A stretch of DNA of 64,000 nucleotides from Sphingobium psychrophilum (GTDB taxonomy: Bacteria > Pseudomonadota > Alphaproteobacteria > Sphingomonadales > Sphingomonadaceae): positions 62,001-126,000 of the forward strand of contig NZ_JABBFV010000008.1 of NCBI RefSeq assembly GCF_012927105.1. Reading direction: 5' to 3'. The notes under the pieces were generated by a model. That model had not been told where the DNA came from and made no database searches. It worked only from the letters and a program-made list of their open reading frames with translations. This document shows positions 1-10,961 of the stretch, in pieces. Made by a program: the position numbers and the translations under genes. How positions within the stretch are numbered: the stretch's first letter is position 1; the number at the start of each line of letters is the position of its first letter.

Positions 1-1030
1 CTTCGCCGGTCACGTCCGTCGTGCGGAAGTAAAACTGCGGACGATAGTTGGCGAAGAACGGGGTGTGACGGCCGCCTTCTTCCTTCGACAGGACGTACAC
101 TTCGGCGTCGAATTCGGTGTGCGGGGTGATGGTGCCGGGCTTCGCCAGAACCTGACCACGCTCCACGTCTTCACGCTTCGTGCCGCGCACCAGGGCGCCG
201 ATGTTGTCGCCTGCACGACCCTCGTCGAGCAGCTTGCGGAACATTTCCACGCCGGTCACGGTCGTCTTGGTGGTGTTCTTGAGGCCGACGATCTCGACTT
301 CTTCACCAACCTTGACGATGCCGGTTTCGACACGGCCGGTGACGACGGTGCCGCGACCCGAGATCGAGAACACGTCTTCGATCGGCATCAGGAAGGGCTT
401 GTCGACAGGACGCTCAGGCTGCGGGATCCAGCTGTCGACAGCTTCCATCAGCTTCAGCACGGCGTCATGGCCAAGCTCAGGACGCTCGTCCTTGAGAGCC
501 ATAACGGCCGAACCGGGGATGACGGGGATGTTGTCGCCGTCGAAATCATAGCTGCTGAGCAGCTCGCGGATTTCCAGCTCGACCAGTTCGAGGATTTCAG
601 CGTCGTCGACCAGGTCGACCTTGTTCATGAACACGACCAGCTGGGGAACGCCAACCTGACGGGCGAGCAGGATGTGCTCACGGGTCTGGGGCATCGGGCC
701 GTCGGTGGCCGAAACGACCAGGATCGCGCCGTCCATCTGGGCGGCACCGGTGATCATGTTCTTCACGTAGTCGGCGTGACCCGGGCAATCGACGTGCGCA
801 TAGTGGCGTGCGGCGGTTTCATATTCGACGTGGGCGGTCGAAATGGTGATGCCGCGCTCGCGCTCTTCGGGCGCCTTGTCGATGTTGTCGTACGACGTGA
901 AGGTCGCGCCGCCGCTTTCGGCCAGCACCTTCGTGATCGCTGCGGTCAGCGAGGTCTTGCCATGGTCGACGTGACCGATGGTGCCGATGTTGCAGTGCGG
1001 CTTGTTCCGCTCAAACTTAGCCTTAGCCAT
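1..1030 (-). CDS. tuf: Elongation factor Tu (3' end cut by window edge)
   Basis: GTPase that delivers aminoacyl-tRNA to the ribosome. The reading frame starts at the ATG whose complement ends at 1030, behind an AGAAGGTAGGA-type ribosome binding site, and runs off the left edge after about 343 codons; EF-Tu is normally about 396 residues, so roughly the last 50 residues (end of domain III) are missing. The P-loop GHVDHGKT sits at residues 19-26, followed by the RGIT switch I, DCPGHADY and NKVD motifs, then domains II and III ([24 protein letters not shown]). Last gene of the str operon, 137 bp after fusA. Alphaproteobacteria often carry a second tuf copy; none is in this window. Confidence 0.98.
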   Translation of the reverse strand, partial: MAKAKFERNKPHCNIGTIGHVDHGKTSLTAAITKVLAESGGATFTSYDNIDKAPEERERGITISTAHVEYETAARHYAHVDCPGHADYVKNMITGAAQMDGAILVVSATDGPMPQTREHILLARQVGVPQLVVFMNKVDLVDDAEILELVELEIRELLSSYDFDGDNIPVIPGSAVMALKDERPELGHDAVLKLMEAVDSWIPQPERPVDKPFLMPIEDVFSISGRGTVVTGRVETGIVKVGEEVEIVGLKNTTKTTVTGVEMFRKLLDEGRAGDNIGALVRGTKREDVERGQVLAKPGTITPHTEFDAEVYVLSKEEGGRHTPFFANYRPQFYFRTTDVTGE

Positions 1031-1132
1031 TTTATCCTACCTTCTAATCAAAATCAGCTTGGGTCTGACCGCTCGGCCGCGCCTCGCGAAGGCGCGTCCA
1101 TAGCAGCAAATTTACAGATTACCAGCCCCTAA

Positions 1133-1154
1133 CCGAGCCGTTCGCACGGCTCGG
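1133..1154 (-). terminator. Hairpin between fusA and tuf
   Basis: A perfect 9-bp inverted repeat, CCGAGCCGT and ACGGCTCGG, separated by 4 nt lies between the fusA stop and the tuf start. No U-run follows on either strand, so it may be an attenuating or processing hairpin rather than a true intrinsic terminator. Confidence 0.5.
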
Positions 1155-1167
1155 CTCGGGAAAGTCA

Positions 1168-3240
<2,073 letters not shown>

Positions 3241-3360
3241 GATGCTTCTCCGTTGCCGGCGCGCCGGCGGTTGGGATTCGTTTGATCTGGGGTGGCCCCT
3301 AAACCAATCCGTTCGCCATGGGTAGCCCACGACGAACGGACGGATTTTTAGGGCGATAAA

Positions 3361-3390
3361 CGGGGTGATCGCCTATCGGCGTCCACCCCG
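3361..3390 (-). terminator. Hairpin between rpsG and fusA
   Basis: On the minus strand just after the rpsG stop, CGGGGTG and CACCCCG pair around an inner GCC/GGC stem (GCCGATAGGC), followed by TTTATC. This looks like a weak or partial terminator that could lower fusA-tuf expression relative to the ribosomal protein genes. Confidence 0.5.
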
Positions 3391-3399
3391 CTGATCTTT

Positions 3400-3870
3400 T
3401 TACCAGCGATAGTGCGAGAAGGCGCGGTTCGCTTCCGCCATGCGGTGCGTATCTTCGCGCTTCTTAACCGCATTGCCGCGGTTATTGGCCGCATCCATCA
3501 GCTCGCCGGACAGGCGGGCCGCCATGGTGGTCTCGCTGCGATTGCGCGCAGCGGTGATCAGCCAGCGGATCGCCAGGGCCTGCGAACGCTCTGGACGCAC
3601 TTCGACGGGAACCTGGTAGGTCGCACCGCCAACGCGGCGGCTGCGCACTTCGATGCCCGGCTTGATGTTGTTCAGCGCGTCATGGAACATGCCGATCGGA
3701 TCTTTCTTGGCGCGAGTCTCGACGGTTTCGAGAGCGCCATAAACGATCGATTCGGCGACGGCTTTCTTGCCGTCCTGCATGATGCTGTTCATGAACTTGG
3801 ACAGAACCTGATCGCCATATTTGGGATCGGGCAGGATGATGCGCTTTTCGGGGCGACGACGACGTGACAT
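3400..3870 (-). CDS. rpsG: 30S ribosomal protein S7
   Basis: Primary 16S rRNA-binding protein of the small-subunit head; 156 residues, the standard length. It begins [10 protein letters not shown] and contains the conserved stretch [13 protein letters not shown], followed by [15 protein letters not shown] and the RNA-binding C-terminus ending [15 protein letters not shown]. It lies 13 nt downstream of rpsL in the str operon. In enterobacteria S7 autoregulates this operon through the rpsL-rpsG intergenic region; here that gap is too short for such a structure, so any feedback would have to work elsewhere. Confidence 0.98.
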   Translation of the reverse strand: MSRRRRPEKRIILPDPKYGDQVLSKFMNSIMQDGKKAVAESIVYGALETVETRAKKDPIGMFHDALNNIKPGIEVRSRRVGGATYQVPVEVRPERSQALAIRWLITAARNRSETTMAARLSGELMDAANNRGNAVKKREDTHRMAEANRAFSHYRW

Positions 3871-3883
3871 ATTCTAGTCTCCC

Positions 3884-4255
3884 TTACTTAGGACGCTTGG
3901 CGCCGTATTTGGAACGGCTCTGCTTGCGATCCTTGACGCCCTGCGTATCCAGAACGCCGCGAAGAACGTGGTAGCGCACACCGGGAAGATCGCGGACACG
4001 ACCGCCACGGATCAGCACGACGCTGTGTTCCTGAAGATTATGGCCTTCACCTGGGATGTAGGTGATGACTTCGCGCTGGTTGACCAGGCGAACCTTGGCC
4101 ACCTTGCGAAGCGCCGAGTTCGGCTTCTTCGGGGTCGTCGTGTAAACACGGGTGCAAACGCCGCGCTTTTGCGGATTTGCTTCCATCGCAGGGACCTTGC
4201 TCTTGGCCTTCTGCGGATCGCGGCCATTGCGGACCAGCTGGTTGATTGTTGGCAT
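3884..4255 (-). CDS. rpsL: 30S ribosomal protein S12
   Basis: Decoding-centre protein of the small subunit, 123 residues. The start was set at [12 protein letters not shown], the invariant S12 N-terminus; an in-frame ATG four codons upstream was rejected because AAGGTGAAGG is spaced correctly for the chosen start. The [13 protein letters not shown] segment and the later [15 protein letters not shown] region show the standard (streptomycin-sensitive type) lysines in the loops where resistance changes occur. First gene of the str operon; a long leader of about 200 nt separates it from the predicted promoter. Confidence 0.98.
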   Translation of the reverse strand: MPTINQLVRNGRDPQKAKSKVPAMEANPQKRGVCTRVYTTTPKKPNSALRKVAKVRLVNQREVITYIPGEGHNLQEHSVVLIRGGRVRDLPGVRYHVLRGVLDTQGVKDRKQSRSKYGAKRPK

Positions 4256-4464
4256 GAAGCCCTTCACCTTTTTCAGTTACTTTACCTGGGCATCCCCGCG
4301 TCTCGCACCCCATGGACGAAAGATTCGACCAAACGGCAAAGGCCCCGGTGGGCATAAGCCCCCTGGAGCCGCAAGAGCACCCGGCAATGTTCAGCTCTAG
4401 TGTCGCCCCGTAGATATGCCGGGCAAAGACGAATCTTCGCATGGCAGTCCGCTGGGCAGCCGCG

Positions 4465-4493
4465 CCTATAGCGATGCGCGCTCGGCGGGTCAA
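4465..4493 (-). promoter_or_regulatory. Predicted promoter of the str operon
   Basis: Read on the minus strand, TTGACC is followed after exactly 17 nt by TATAGG. Transcription would start near 4457, giving a roughly 200-nt leader before rpsL. The space between rpsL and the divergent GGDEF-EAL gene (4256-4567) holds nothing else recognisable. Confidence 0.65.
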
Positions 4494-4567
4494 GCAAGCA
4501 GCAGCAGCGGTTTGCGGCCCCGCACAGGCGGGCGCTTTTCCAACCGCTTAGGAAATTGATAACCTTA

Positions 4568-6901
4568 ATGACGCTATTATCACGCTCCGCTCAGCCTGGA
4601 CGCGATGTGACGATATTATCCCCTTATACCGGCGAATTTCCCGATACAGAGCGGGAATCGACGTTCCAGGCTGAACGACTGCCCGAAACACGCCGCCACG
4701 CCCGGACGTTGTTTGCCCTGTCGGCGCTGCTGAATATCATCTTCCTCCTCAGCGACTGGCGCTTTGTCGGCACCCCCCATTTCTGGGTCGCCATCCCGGC
4801 CCGACTCGCGGTGATCGCCGGATCGCTCCTGTGCCTCGCGCTCTGGCGCGGTGCCCGCACCTTCCCCGCCTTGGAACGGCTCTGCTTCCTGTGGCAGGCG
4901 ATCACCGCCATCGGCGTCGCCCTGCTCGTCAGTTCGCGCAGCGACATCGCGCTGTTCGTGCTCGTCATGCTGCCGCTGGTCTTCTATCTGGTGGTGCCGA
5001 CCAGTTTTCGCGGCAATGTCGGCGGCGGCCTCGCCTGCGCGATCGCGATGCTGGCGGGCTATCTCGCCCCGGCCCCGCACAGCCAGACCGCGATCGGCAT
5101 GATCCTGGCGATGCTGATCCTGCATTGCGGCATGTGGATCGCCATCACCCGGCACAACCGGCTACAGCGCCAGGAATGGACGGCCGGCCAGCTGGCGCAG
5201 GCGGCGCAGGCGGCGCAGGCCAACAGCCTGGATGCGATGGAACGCATGTTCATGGCGGTGCCGATTCCCCTGCTCGTCACCCGGCATGATGGCAGCATAT
5301 TGCGCCTGAACCGCGCGGCGCAGGACGCCTTTGCCCCCGCTGGCGATGTCGCCCTGGCGCATGTGGAACAGACCTATGTCGACCTGCCGGTCCGCAACCA
5401 GTTGTTCAAGCTGCTGCAGCGGGAGGCGCAGGTCGACAATTTCGAATGTCGCATGCGCCGGGCGGACGGCCATATCCGCGACACGCTCCTGTCCTCGCGC
5501 CCGATCGTCGTGAATGGCGTGCCCTGCATCGTGACCAGCGTGGTCGATATTACCGAGCGCAAGGAGGCCGAACTGCATCTGGAGCGGCTGGCCATGACCG
5601 ATGCGTTGACTGGCCTTGCCAACCGCGCGCATTTCATGGCGGCGGTGACGCAGGCGACGACAGGTCCGGCCAGCCGGCTGGTGGATGCGGCGCAATCGGC
5701 CATCCTGCTGATCGACCTCGACGAATTTAAGCGGGTCAACGATACCGCCGGGCATGATGCGGGCGACGCCTTGCTGTGCGCGGTGGCGGATCGGTTGCGC
5801 CATGCGCTGCGGCCCGGCGACCTGGTGGCGCGCATGGGCGGCGACGAATTTGCGGTGCTGCTGACGCGCCTGCCCGACGTCGACGCACTGATGCCCATAT
5901 TGGCGCGCATCACCGAACATCTCCATGCGCCGCTCAGCTTTCGCGGCCGGCCGATCGAAGCGCGGGTCAGCATCGGCGTGGCACTGTTCCCCGACCATGG
6001 CGGCGATGTCACTGCCTTGGTCAAACATGCCGACATCGCCCTGTATCACGCCAAAAATACCGGCCGCGGGCGCGCGACCCTGTTCGAACCGGCCCTGCTC
6101 GCCAATTGGGAGCGGGAGGCGACGATGCTCGACCGCGCGCGCCACATATTGGCGCAGGAAAGCCCCTGCCCCTGGTATCAGCCCAAGATCGACCTCGCCA
6201 CCGGCGCGCTGGTCGGGTTCGAGGCGTTGTTCCGCTGCCCCACAGCCGATGGCGCGACCATCATGCCGGCCGATATCGCCGCCGCCTTCGAACATCCCGA
6301 CCTCGGCCCCGCCATTACCGCGCAAATGATCGACGGCATCCTGGCCGACTGCCGCCGCTGGCGCGATGCCGGCCTGCCTTTCGGCCATGTCGCCTTCAAC
6401 GTGTCGGGTGCCGACCTCAATGACGATGATTTCGCCGACCGCCTGCTGGGCCGCCTCAAGGACGTGGACCTGCCGCCGTCGATCATCGAATTGGAAGTGA
6501 CCGAATCGGTGTTCCTGGGCCGCAATGCCGACCGGGTCGGCCGCCTGCTCCAGCGGCTCAGCGATGCGGGCGTCGCCATCGCCCTCGATGATTTCGGCAC
6601 CGGCTATGCGTCGCTCTCGCACCTCAAACAATTCCCGATCGACGTCATCAAGATCGACCAGCGCTTCGTCCGCGACCTGGAAACCGACCCGGACGACGCC
6701 GCCATCGTGCGCACCGTGCTGAACCTCGCCTACAGCCTTGGCATCCGCACCGTGGCGGAGGGGGTGGAGAACCAGCAACAGCTCGATTATCTGCGCGCGG
6801 GCGGCTGCCATATGGCTCAGGGCTATCATTTCAGCGCCGCTATCCCCGCGACAGACGTGGAAGCCCTGCTCGACCAGCGGGATCAGTCCCGCCAGCGTTA
6901 A
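4568..6901 (+). CDS. Membrane GGDEF-EAL cyclic-di-GMP protein with PAS domain
   Basis: Hybrid c-di-GMP enzyme, 777 residues from the ATG at 4568; a TTG at 4556 is an alternative start. Order: several hydrophobic segments at about residues 40-190 (sensor region of no named family), a PAS-like domain at about 220-330 ending in the VDITERKEAE linker, a GGDEF domain with intact RMGGDEFAVLL near residue 423, and an EAL domain with FEALFR near 551 and DDFGTGYASLSHLKQFP plus IKIDQRFV further on. Both catalytic signatures are kept, so it may be bifunctional or one domain may be regulatory. Divergent from the str operon. The end lies 160 bp before the M23 peptidase. Confidence 0.92.
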   Translation: MTLLSRSAQPGRDVTILSPYTGEFPDTERESTFQAERLPETRRHARTLFALSALLNIIFLLSDWRFVGTPHFWVAIPARLAVIAGSLLCLALWRGARTFPALERLCFLWQAITAIGVALLVSSRSDIALFVLVMLPLVFYLVVPTSFRGNVGGGLACAIAMLAGYLAPAPHSQTAIGMILAMLILHCGMWIAITRHNRLQRQEWTAGQLAQAAQAAQANSLDAMERMFMAVPIPLLVTRHDGSILRLNRAAQDAFAPAGDVALAHVEQTYVDLPVRNQLFKLLQREAQVDNFECRMRRADGHIRDTLLSSRPIVVNGVPCIVTSVVDITERKEAELHLERLAMTDALTGLANRAHFMAAVTQATTGPASRLVDAAQSAILLIDLDEFKRVNDTAGHDAGDALLCAVADRLRHALRPGDLVARMGGDEFAVLLTRLPDVDALMPILARITEHLHAPLSFRGRPIEARVSIGVALFPDHGGDVTALVKHADIALYHAKNTGRGRATLFEPALLANWEREATMLDRARHILAQESPCPWYQPKIDLATGALVGFEALFRCPTADGATIMPADIAAAFEHPDLGPAITAQMIDGILADCRRWRDAGLPFGHVAFNVSGADLNDDDFADRLLGRLKDVDLPPSIIELEVTESVFLGRNADRVGRLLQRLSDAGVAIALDDFGTGYASLSHLKQFPIDVIKIDQRFVRDLETDPDDAAIVRTVLNLAYSLGIRTVAEGVENQQQLDYLRAGGCHMAQGYHFSAAIPATDVEALLDQRDQSRQR

Positions 6902-7061
6902 AATAAATCTGCAAATAATCGTCAGAAGCCGGGAACAAAAAGCCCGATCGTTCATTTCGGCGCGTTCGTCGCTCGACTCGTCACGACTCCGCAACGACGG
7001 ATTCGCGAAAAAGGCAAAGCTTTGCTACCGGCCCCCTCCTTATAAAAGAGTCGGGGTCGCA

Positions 7062-8243
7062 TTGTCGCATCATAAAAAGAAGGGGGTCGCTCCCCTGCGG
7101 GAACGGCTGCTTGCCCTGTGTCCTGAACGGGAGATTTTCCTCCGTTCCGGTGGCCAGGTGAAGTTCGTCCGCATTTCCCGCCGCGCGCAGCTGGCTGCGA
7201 TCGGCGTGGCGTCCGTCGCGCTGCTCGGCTGGGGCGGCATGACCCTCTCGATGCTGGCCGGCAGCGCCTCGGTCGCGCAGGAACGCGCCGCGCTGGCGCA
7301 GCAGGGCCGCTCGGTCGCCACCGCCGCCACCAAGGTCGAAGGCTATCGCAAGTCGGTCGAGGATCTGGCGCAGGATCTGGAAGCCCGCCAGGACTTCATG
7401 GACGACCTCTACAAGACCCATTTCGGGGATCAGAGCGACAAAGCGCCCGGCAGCGACATGGCCGCCCCGACCAAGGCGGACAAATCCGACGCACTGACCG
7501 CCAAGATCAGCCTGGCACCCGAAGCCGCGCCGCTGGTCCGGCTGGAAGCGCGCCAGCGTCAATTCGCCACCCTGCTGACCGCCGCGGTCGAACGCCGCGC
7601 CGACAAGGCCGCCGCCGCGATCCGTAGCTTCGGCCTCAACCCCGACAATCTTGCCCGCACCGCCGCCCGCGCCCAGGGTGGCCCCTTCGTGCCGTGGAAA
7701 GGCGACAAGGGCGCGCTGACCGACGAACTGGAAAATCTGGCCGACGCCATGTCGCGCATGGAATTTCTGGAACGCAGCCTGCTCACCATCCCGTCGGGTC
7801 AGCCCACCGCCGCACCGATGCTCACCAGCAGCTACGGCTATCGCCGCGATCCTTTCAACGGCCATGCCGCCTTCCATGCCGGCCTCGACTTTCCCGGCCG
7901 CTACGGCCAGCCGATCACCGCCGCGGCCGATGGCAAGGTCAGCTATGTCGGCCAGCGCCAGGGCTATGGCAATGTGGTCGAAGTTGAACATGGCAACGGC
8001 ATCATGACCCGCTATGCCCACCTGTCCGGCTTCGCTGCCCAAGTGAGACAAAGGGTCGCGCGCGGCGACACGGTCGGCCGCATGGGATCGACAGGCCGCT
8101 CGACCGGCACCCATCTCCATTTCGAAGTCCGGCTGAACGGCCAGGCCGTCAATCCCCGCCCCTTTCTGGAGGCCCGCAAAGATGTTCTCCAAATCCAGCA
8201 AATCGCCACGGCCCGTTTCGCCGATGTCCGCGACCGGAGCTAA
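7062..8243 (+). CDS. M23 family (LytM) peptidoglycan endopeptidase
   Basis: Predicted membrane-anchored cell-wall hydrolase, about 393 residues. No ATG fits; a TTG at 7062 gives MSHHKKKGV before the conserved LRERLLALCPEREIFLRSGG stretch, followed by one transmembrane helix (ISRRAQLAAIGVASVALLGW) and a coiled coil. The C-terminal LytM domain carries YGYRRDPFNGHAAFHAGLDF, the HGNGIMTRYAHLS segment and GRSTGTHLHFEVR, so the zinc ligands (H-x3-D and HLH) are present. Its 3' end overlaps the bactofilin gene by 62 bp. M23 peptidases are repeatedly coupled to bactofilins in cell-shape control, so joint action on localised wall remodelling is likely. The start codon is uncertain. Confidence 0.88.
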   Translation: MSHHKKKGVAPLRERLLALCPEREIFLRSGGQVKFVRISRRAQLAAIGVASVALLGWGGMTLSMLAGSASVAQERAALAQQGRSVATAATKVEGYRKSVEDLAQDLEARQDFMDDLYKTHFGDQSDKAPGSDMAAPTKADKSDALTAKISLAPEAAPLVRLEARQRQFATLLTAAVERRADKAAAAIRSFGLNPDNLARTAARAQGGPFVPWKGDKGALTDELENLADAMSRMEFLERSLLTIPSGQPTAAPMLTSSYGYRRDPFNGHAAFHAGLDFPGRYGQPITAAADGKVSYVGQRQGYGNVVEVEHGNGIMTRYAHLSGFAAQVRQRVARGDTVGRMGSTGRSTGTHLHFEVRLNGQAVNPRPFLEARKDVLQIQQIATARFADVRDRS

Positions 8244-8607
8244 GCACACGCCCTTCTCGCTGATCGGCAGCGACGTGACGATCACCGGCAACCTCGCCGC
8301 TTCGGTCGACCTGCATGTCGATGGCGTGATAGAGGGCGACATCAGCTGCGCCGCGCTGGTGCAGGGACCAGACAGCCGCATCACCGGCCACGTCACCGCG
8401 CAAAGCGCCCGTCTCGCCGGTTTGGTCGACGGGTCGATCGCGGCGGGCGAACTGGTGGTGGAAAGCAGCGCCCGGATCACCGGCGACGTCGTCTATGAAC
8501 GCATCACGATCGAACCGGGCAGCCGCATCGAAGGCCGCTTCCGCCCCAAGGACAGCGACGCCCCCGCCACCGAATTGAAGCTGATCGCTAACGACAGCGC
8601 GGGTTGA
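8182..8607 (+). CDS. Bactofilin (polymer-forming cytoskeletal protein)
   Basis: 141 residues with a flexible basic/proline-rich N-terminus (about 25 residues) and then the DUF583 right-handed beta-helix: repeated short strands of the type GSDVTITGNL, VDLHVDGVIEGDI, DSRITGHVTAQSARLAG, VDGSIAAGELVVESSARITGDV. Bactofilins polymerise without nucleotide and scaffold cell-wall enzymes at the membrane. Its first 62 nt lie inside the 3' end of the M23 peptidase gene in another frame, so the two are co-transcribed and probably translationally coupled. Confidence 0.93.
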   Translation: MFSKSSKSPRPVSPMSATGAKHTPFSLIGSDVTITGNLAASVDLHVDGVIEGDISCAALVQGPDSRITGHVTAQSARLAGLVDGSIAAGELVVESSARITGDVVYERITIEPGSRIEGRFRPKDSDAPATELKLIANDSAG

Positions 8608-8641
8608 ACGCCTGCGCTAAGAACAAGGGGCATTACCCCTC

Positions 8642-8731
8642 CTCCGTTTAGGCTGAGCCTGTCGAAGCCCCGTTCCTTCCTCGCAACGGCGCCAAAAGGA
8701 ACAGCCCATCGACAGGCTCAGGGCGAACGGA
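8642..8731. repeat. REP-like palindrome, CTCCGTT/AACGGAG family
   Basis: Imperfect inverted repeat: the left arm CTCCGTTTAGGCTGAGCCTG(TCGA) pairs with the right arm TCGACAGGCTCAGGGCGAAC(GGAG) across about 40 nt. The same outer CTCCGTTC...GAACGGAG ends recur at 16714, 37558 (as CCCGTTC) and 42515. Located in the intergenic region after the bactofilin gene. Confidence 0.75.
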
Positions 8732-8826
8732 GCACGGGGCGCGTCCTCACCCTAACCATATTTGTCACTGGCCACGCCACCCCGCTCCTACGCCCCGCAT
8801 CGTCATCCCGACGGGAGATATGCGCC

Positions 8827-8937
8827 ATGGAACGTCCCGACTTCTGGCCCGACATCCGCCGCTTCCTGCTCGCCTTCACCGGCAGCGGCCTTCTGATCGG
8901 CCTCTACACGCTGGTCAGCATCCAGCCATTGCCTTGA
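8827..8937 (+). CDS. Small single-helix membrane protein (36 residues)
   Basis: A 36-codon frame begins with ATG 8 nt after a GGGAGA ribosome binding site and encodes MERPDFWPDIRRFLLAFTGS followed by a hydrophobic stretch (GLLIGLYTLVSIQ), ending PLP. It fits a one-pass small inner-membrane protein with a charged N-terminus. No family is recognised. Support is the well-placed ribosome binding site and a coherent amphipathic/hydrophobic composition in an otherwise empty interval. Confidence 0.5.
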   Translation: MERPDFWPDIRRFLLAFTGSGLLIGLYTLVSIQPLP

Positions 8938-8979
8938 CAGAGCAGCCGTCTGGCTTGGGTGGAGGGCGGACCGCCTAGT

Positions 8980-9315
8980 TTAGATATTCAGCAGGGTATC
9001 ATCGGACCAAACGTCTTCATATCCCAACGCGATCAAGAACCTCCATCCGGGCGGTAATGCCATGAATGGCAGTGCAACGGGGCAGTCCTTTTGCAGATGA
9101 TATAAGTGCAGGGGTTTGAAAAAGTCGGGATCATCCGACCATTCACCTGACCAGATGAACCAGCCCGTCGTCCCACTTTCCGACGGATGGCGTAGGCCAT
9201 TTAACGGGAGTTCACCGCGTAGGGCGCGATCCGAAATACCCAGCTTGTATGTTTCTTCAGATGGTGTGAATTTGGCACCATAGCGTTTGCATATCTCTAG
9301 CTGAATTTGGTCCAT
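8980..9315 (-). CDS. Hypothetical protein, possible Imm33-like domain
   Basis: 111 residues, MDQIQLEICKRYGAKF at the start and a conserved-looking C-terminal half: GTTGWFIWSGEWSDDPDFF, then LPPGWRFLIALGYEDVW. This resembles proteins I recall being annotated as Imm33-like immunity domains, but the match is from memory and uncertain. It is visibly AT-richer than its neighbours, and no toxin gene accompanies it. The 93 bp before comM hold nothing else. If it is an immunity protein it is an orphan. Confidence 0.6.
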   Translation of the reverse strand: MDQIQLEICKRYGAKFTPSEETYKLGISDRALRGELPLNGLRHPSESGTTGWFIWSGEWSDDPDFFKPLHLYHLQKDCPVALPFMALPPGWRFLIALGYEDVWSDDTLLNI

Positions 9316-9408
9316 GCGTTGGATTTAACGTGACCTATACAGATCGGCTATCAGGAACTGCGACGATCACGATTATCGGCCATAACTGTTCGTTAATTGG
9401 TCGCCCCC

Positions 9409-10917
9409 TCAATTCACCGGCGCCCTTCGCCTGTAACTCAACGCCTCCGCCACATGCACCCGCCCGACCCGCTCCGCGCCCGCCAGGTCGGCGATCGTGC
9501 GGGCCACGCGCAGCACCCGCGTATAACCCCGCGCCGACAGCTTCATCGCCGCGGCCGCCTGCGCCAATAATTGCCGCCCCGGCTCGTCCGGCCCGGCGAC
9601 GTCCTCCAGCCGCTCGCCATCCACTTCGGCATTGGTGCGCACCTTGGTCCCGGCATAGCGCGCGGTCTGGACGCTGCGCGCCGCCGCGACCCGCGCCGCG
9701 ACCTCGGCCGATCCTTCGGCGGGCGGCGGCAGCACCAGGTCGGCGGCGGTCACCGCCTGCACCTCGACATGCAGGTCGATGCGGTCGAGCAGCGGCCCCG
9801 ATACCTTGGCCTGATAATCCGCAGCGCAGCGCGGCGCGCGCGAGCAGGCCAGCGCCGGATCGCCCAGATGCCCGCAGCGGCACGGATTCATCGCCGCAAT
9901 CAACTGCACCCGCGCGGGGAAAGTCACATGCGCATTGGCCCGCGCCACCGTCACCTCGCCCGTCTCCAGCGGCTGCCGCAGCGAATCGAGTACGGTCCGC
10001 TGGAACTCCGGCAGCTCATCCAGAAACAGCACGCCCAGATGCGCCATGCTGACCTCGCCCGGTCGCGCCTTGAGGCCACCGCCAACCAGCGCCGCCATCG
10101 ACGCACTATGATGGGGCGACCGGAACGGCCGCGCCCGGCTGATCCGTCCGCCCTCCAGCGTGCCGGCGACGCTCGCCACCATCGAACTTTCCAGCGCTTC
10201 GGACGGCGTCATGTCCGGCAATATCCCCGGCAGGCAACTGGCCATCAGCGACTTGCCCGCGCCCGGCGGCCCGACCATCAGCAGGTTGTGGCCGCCCGCT
10301 GCCGCGATTTCCAGCGCGCGCTTGGCAACCTCCTGCCCTTTGACCTGTTTCAGGTCCGCGCCCCGCACCGGCGCTTCTACGACTCCCGGCTGCGGTGCCG
10401 ACAGCGCCGACCTCCCCTTGAAATGATTGAGCAAACTCAGCAAATCCGGCGCGGCGACGACCTCCACTTCGCCAGCCCAGGCAGCCTCCGCCCCCTGCGC
10501 GACCGGACAGACCAGCCCCATCTCCTGACTGCCCGCATGGAGCGCGGCGAGCAGCACGCCGGGCGACGGCGCGGTGCGCCCGTCCAGCCCCAGTTCGCCA
10601 ACGACCACATAGCCCGCCAGCGTCTCGGCATCGATCACCCCCATCGCGCCCAGCAAGGCGAGCGCGATCGGCAGGTCGAAATGCGATCCTTCCTTGGGCA
10701 GGTCGGCGGGCGACAGGTTCACTGTGATCCGCTTGGGCGGCAGCGACAGGCCGATCGCGGCGATCGCATTGCGCACCCGCTCGCGACTTTCCGCCACCGC
10801 CTTGTCGGGCAGGCCGACCAGGATGAAGTTGGGGAGGCCCGGCACCAGCTGGCACTGCACCTCCACGGCGCGCGCCTCCAGCCCCAGATAAGCGACCGTC
10901 GATACCGTTGCGACCAA
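9409..10917 (-). CDS. comM: YifB/ComM family AAA+ ATPase
   Basis: 502 residues, Mg-chelatase-like AAA+ protein. The N-terminal ChlI-like domain (GLEARAVEVQCQLVPGLPNF, GLPDKAVAESRERVRNAI, SHFDLPIALALL) precedes a Walker A MVGPPGAGKS at about residues 215-223, Walker B LFLDELPEF, and a C-terminal domain with a CxCG...C cluster (NPCRCGHLGDPALACSRAP). In naturally competent bacteria ComM is a branch-migration helicase that extends transformation recombination; whether this organism is competent is unknown. The start is a TTG behind AGGGG; the resulting N-terminus MVATVSTVAYLG fits the family. Confidence 0.9.
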   Translation of the reverse strand: MVATVSTVAYLGLEARAVEVQCQLVPGLPNFILVGLPDKAVAESRERVRNAIAAIGLSLPPKRITVNLSPADLPKEGSHFDLPIALALLGAMGVIDAETLAGYVVVGELGLDGRTAPSPGVLLAALHAGSQEMGLVCPVAQGAEAAWAGEVEVVAAPDLLSLLNHFKGRSALSAPQPGVVEAPVRGADLKQVKGQEVAKRALEIAAAGGHNLLMVGPPGAGKSLMASCLPGILPDMTPSEALESSMVASVAGTLEGGRISRARPFRSPHHSASMAALVGGGLKARPGEVSMAHLGVLFLDELPEFQRTVLDSLRQPLETGEVTVARANAHVTFPARVQLIAAMNPCRCGHLGDPALACSRAPRCAADYQAKVSGPLLDRIDLHVEVQAVTAADLVLPPPAEGSAEVAARVAAARSVQTARYAGTKVRTNAEVDGERLEDVAGPDEPGRQLLAQAAAAMKLSARGYTRVLRVARTIADLAGAERVGRVHVAEALSYRRRAPVN

Positions 10918-10961
10918 ATGCCCCTGCCTTTTCCCCGCTGCCCCGTCAGTCCATCACTGGA

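Noticed and set aside
5162..6994. Long minus-strand frame opposite the GGDEF-EAL gene
   Set aside because: Same antisense effect; no family motifs or ribosome binding site.
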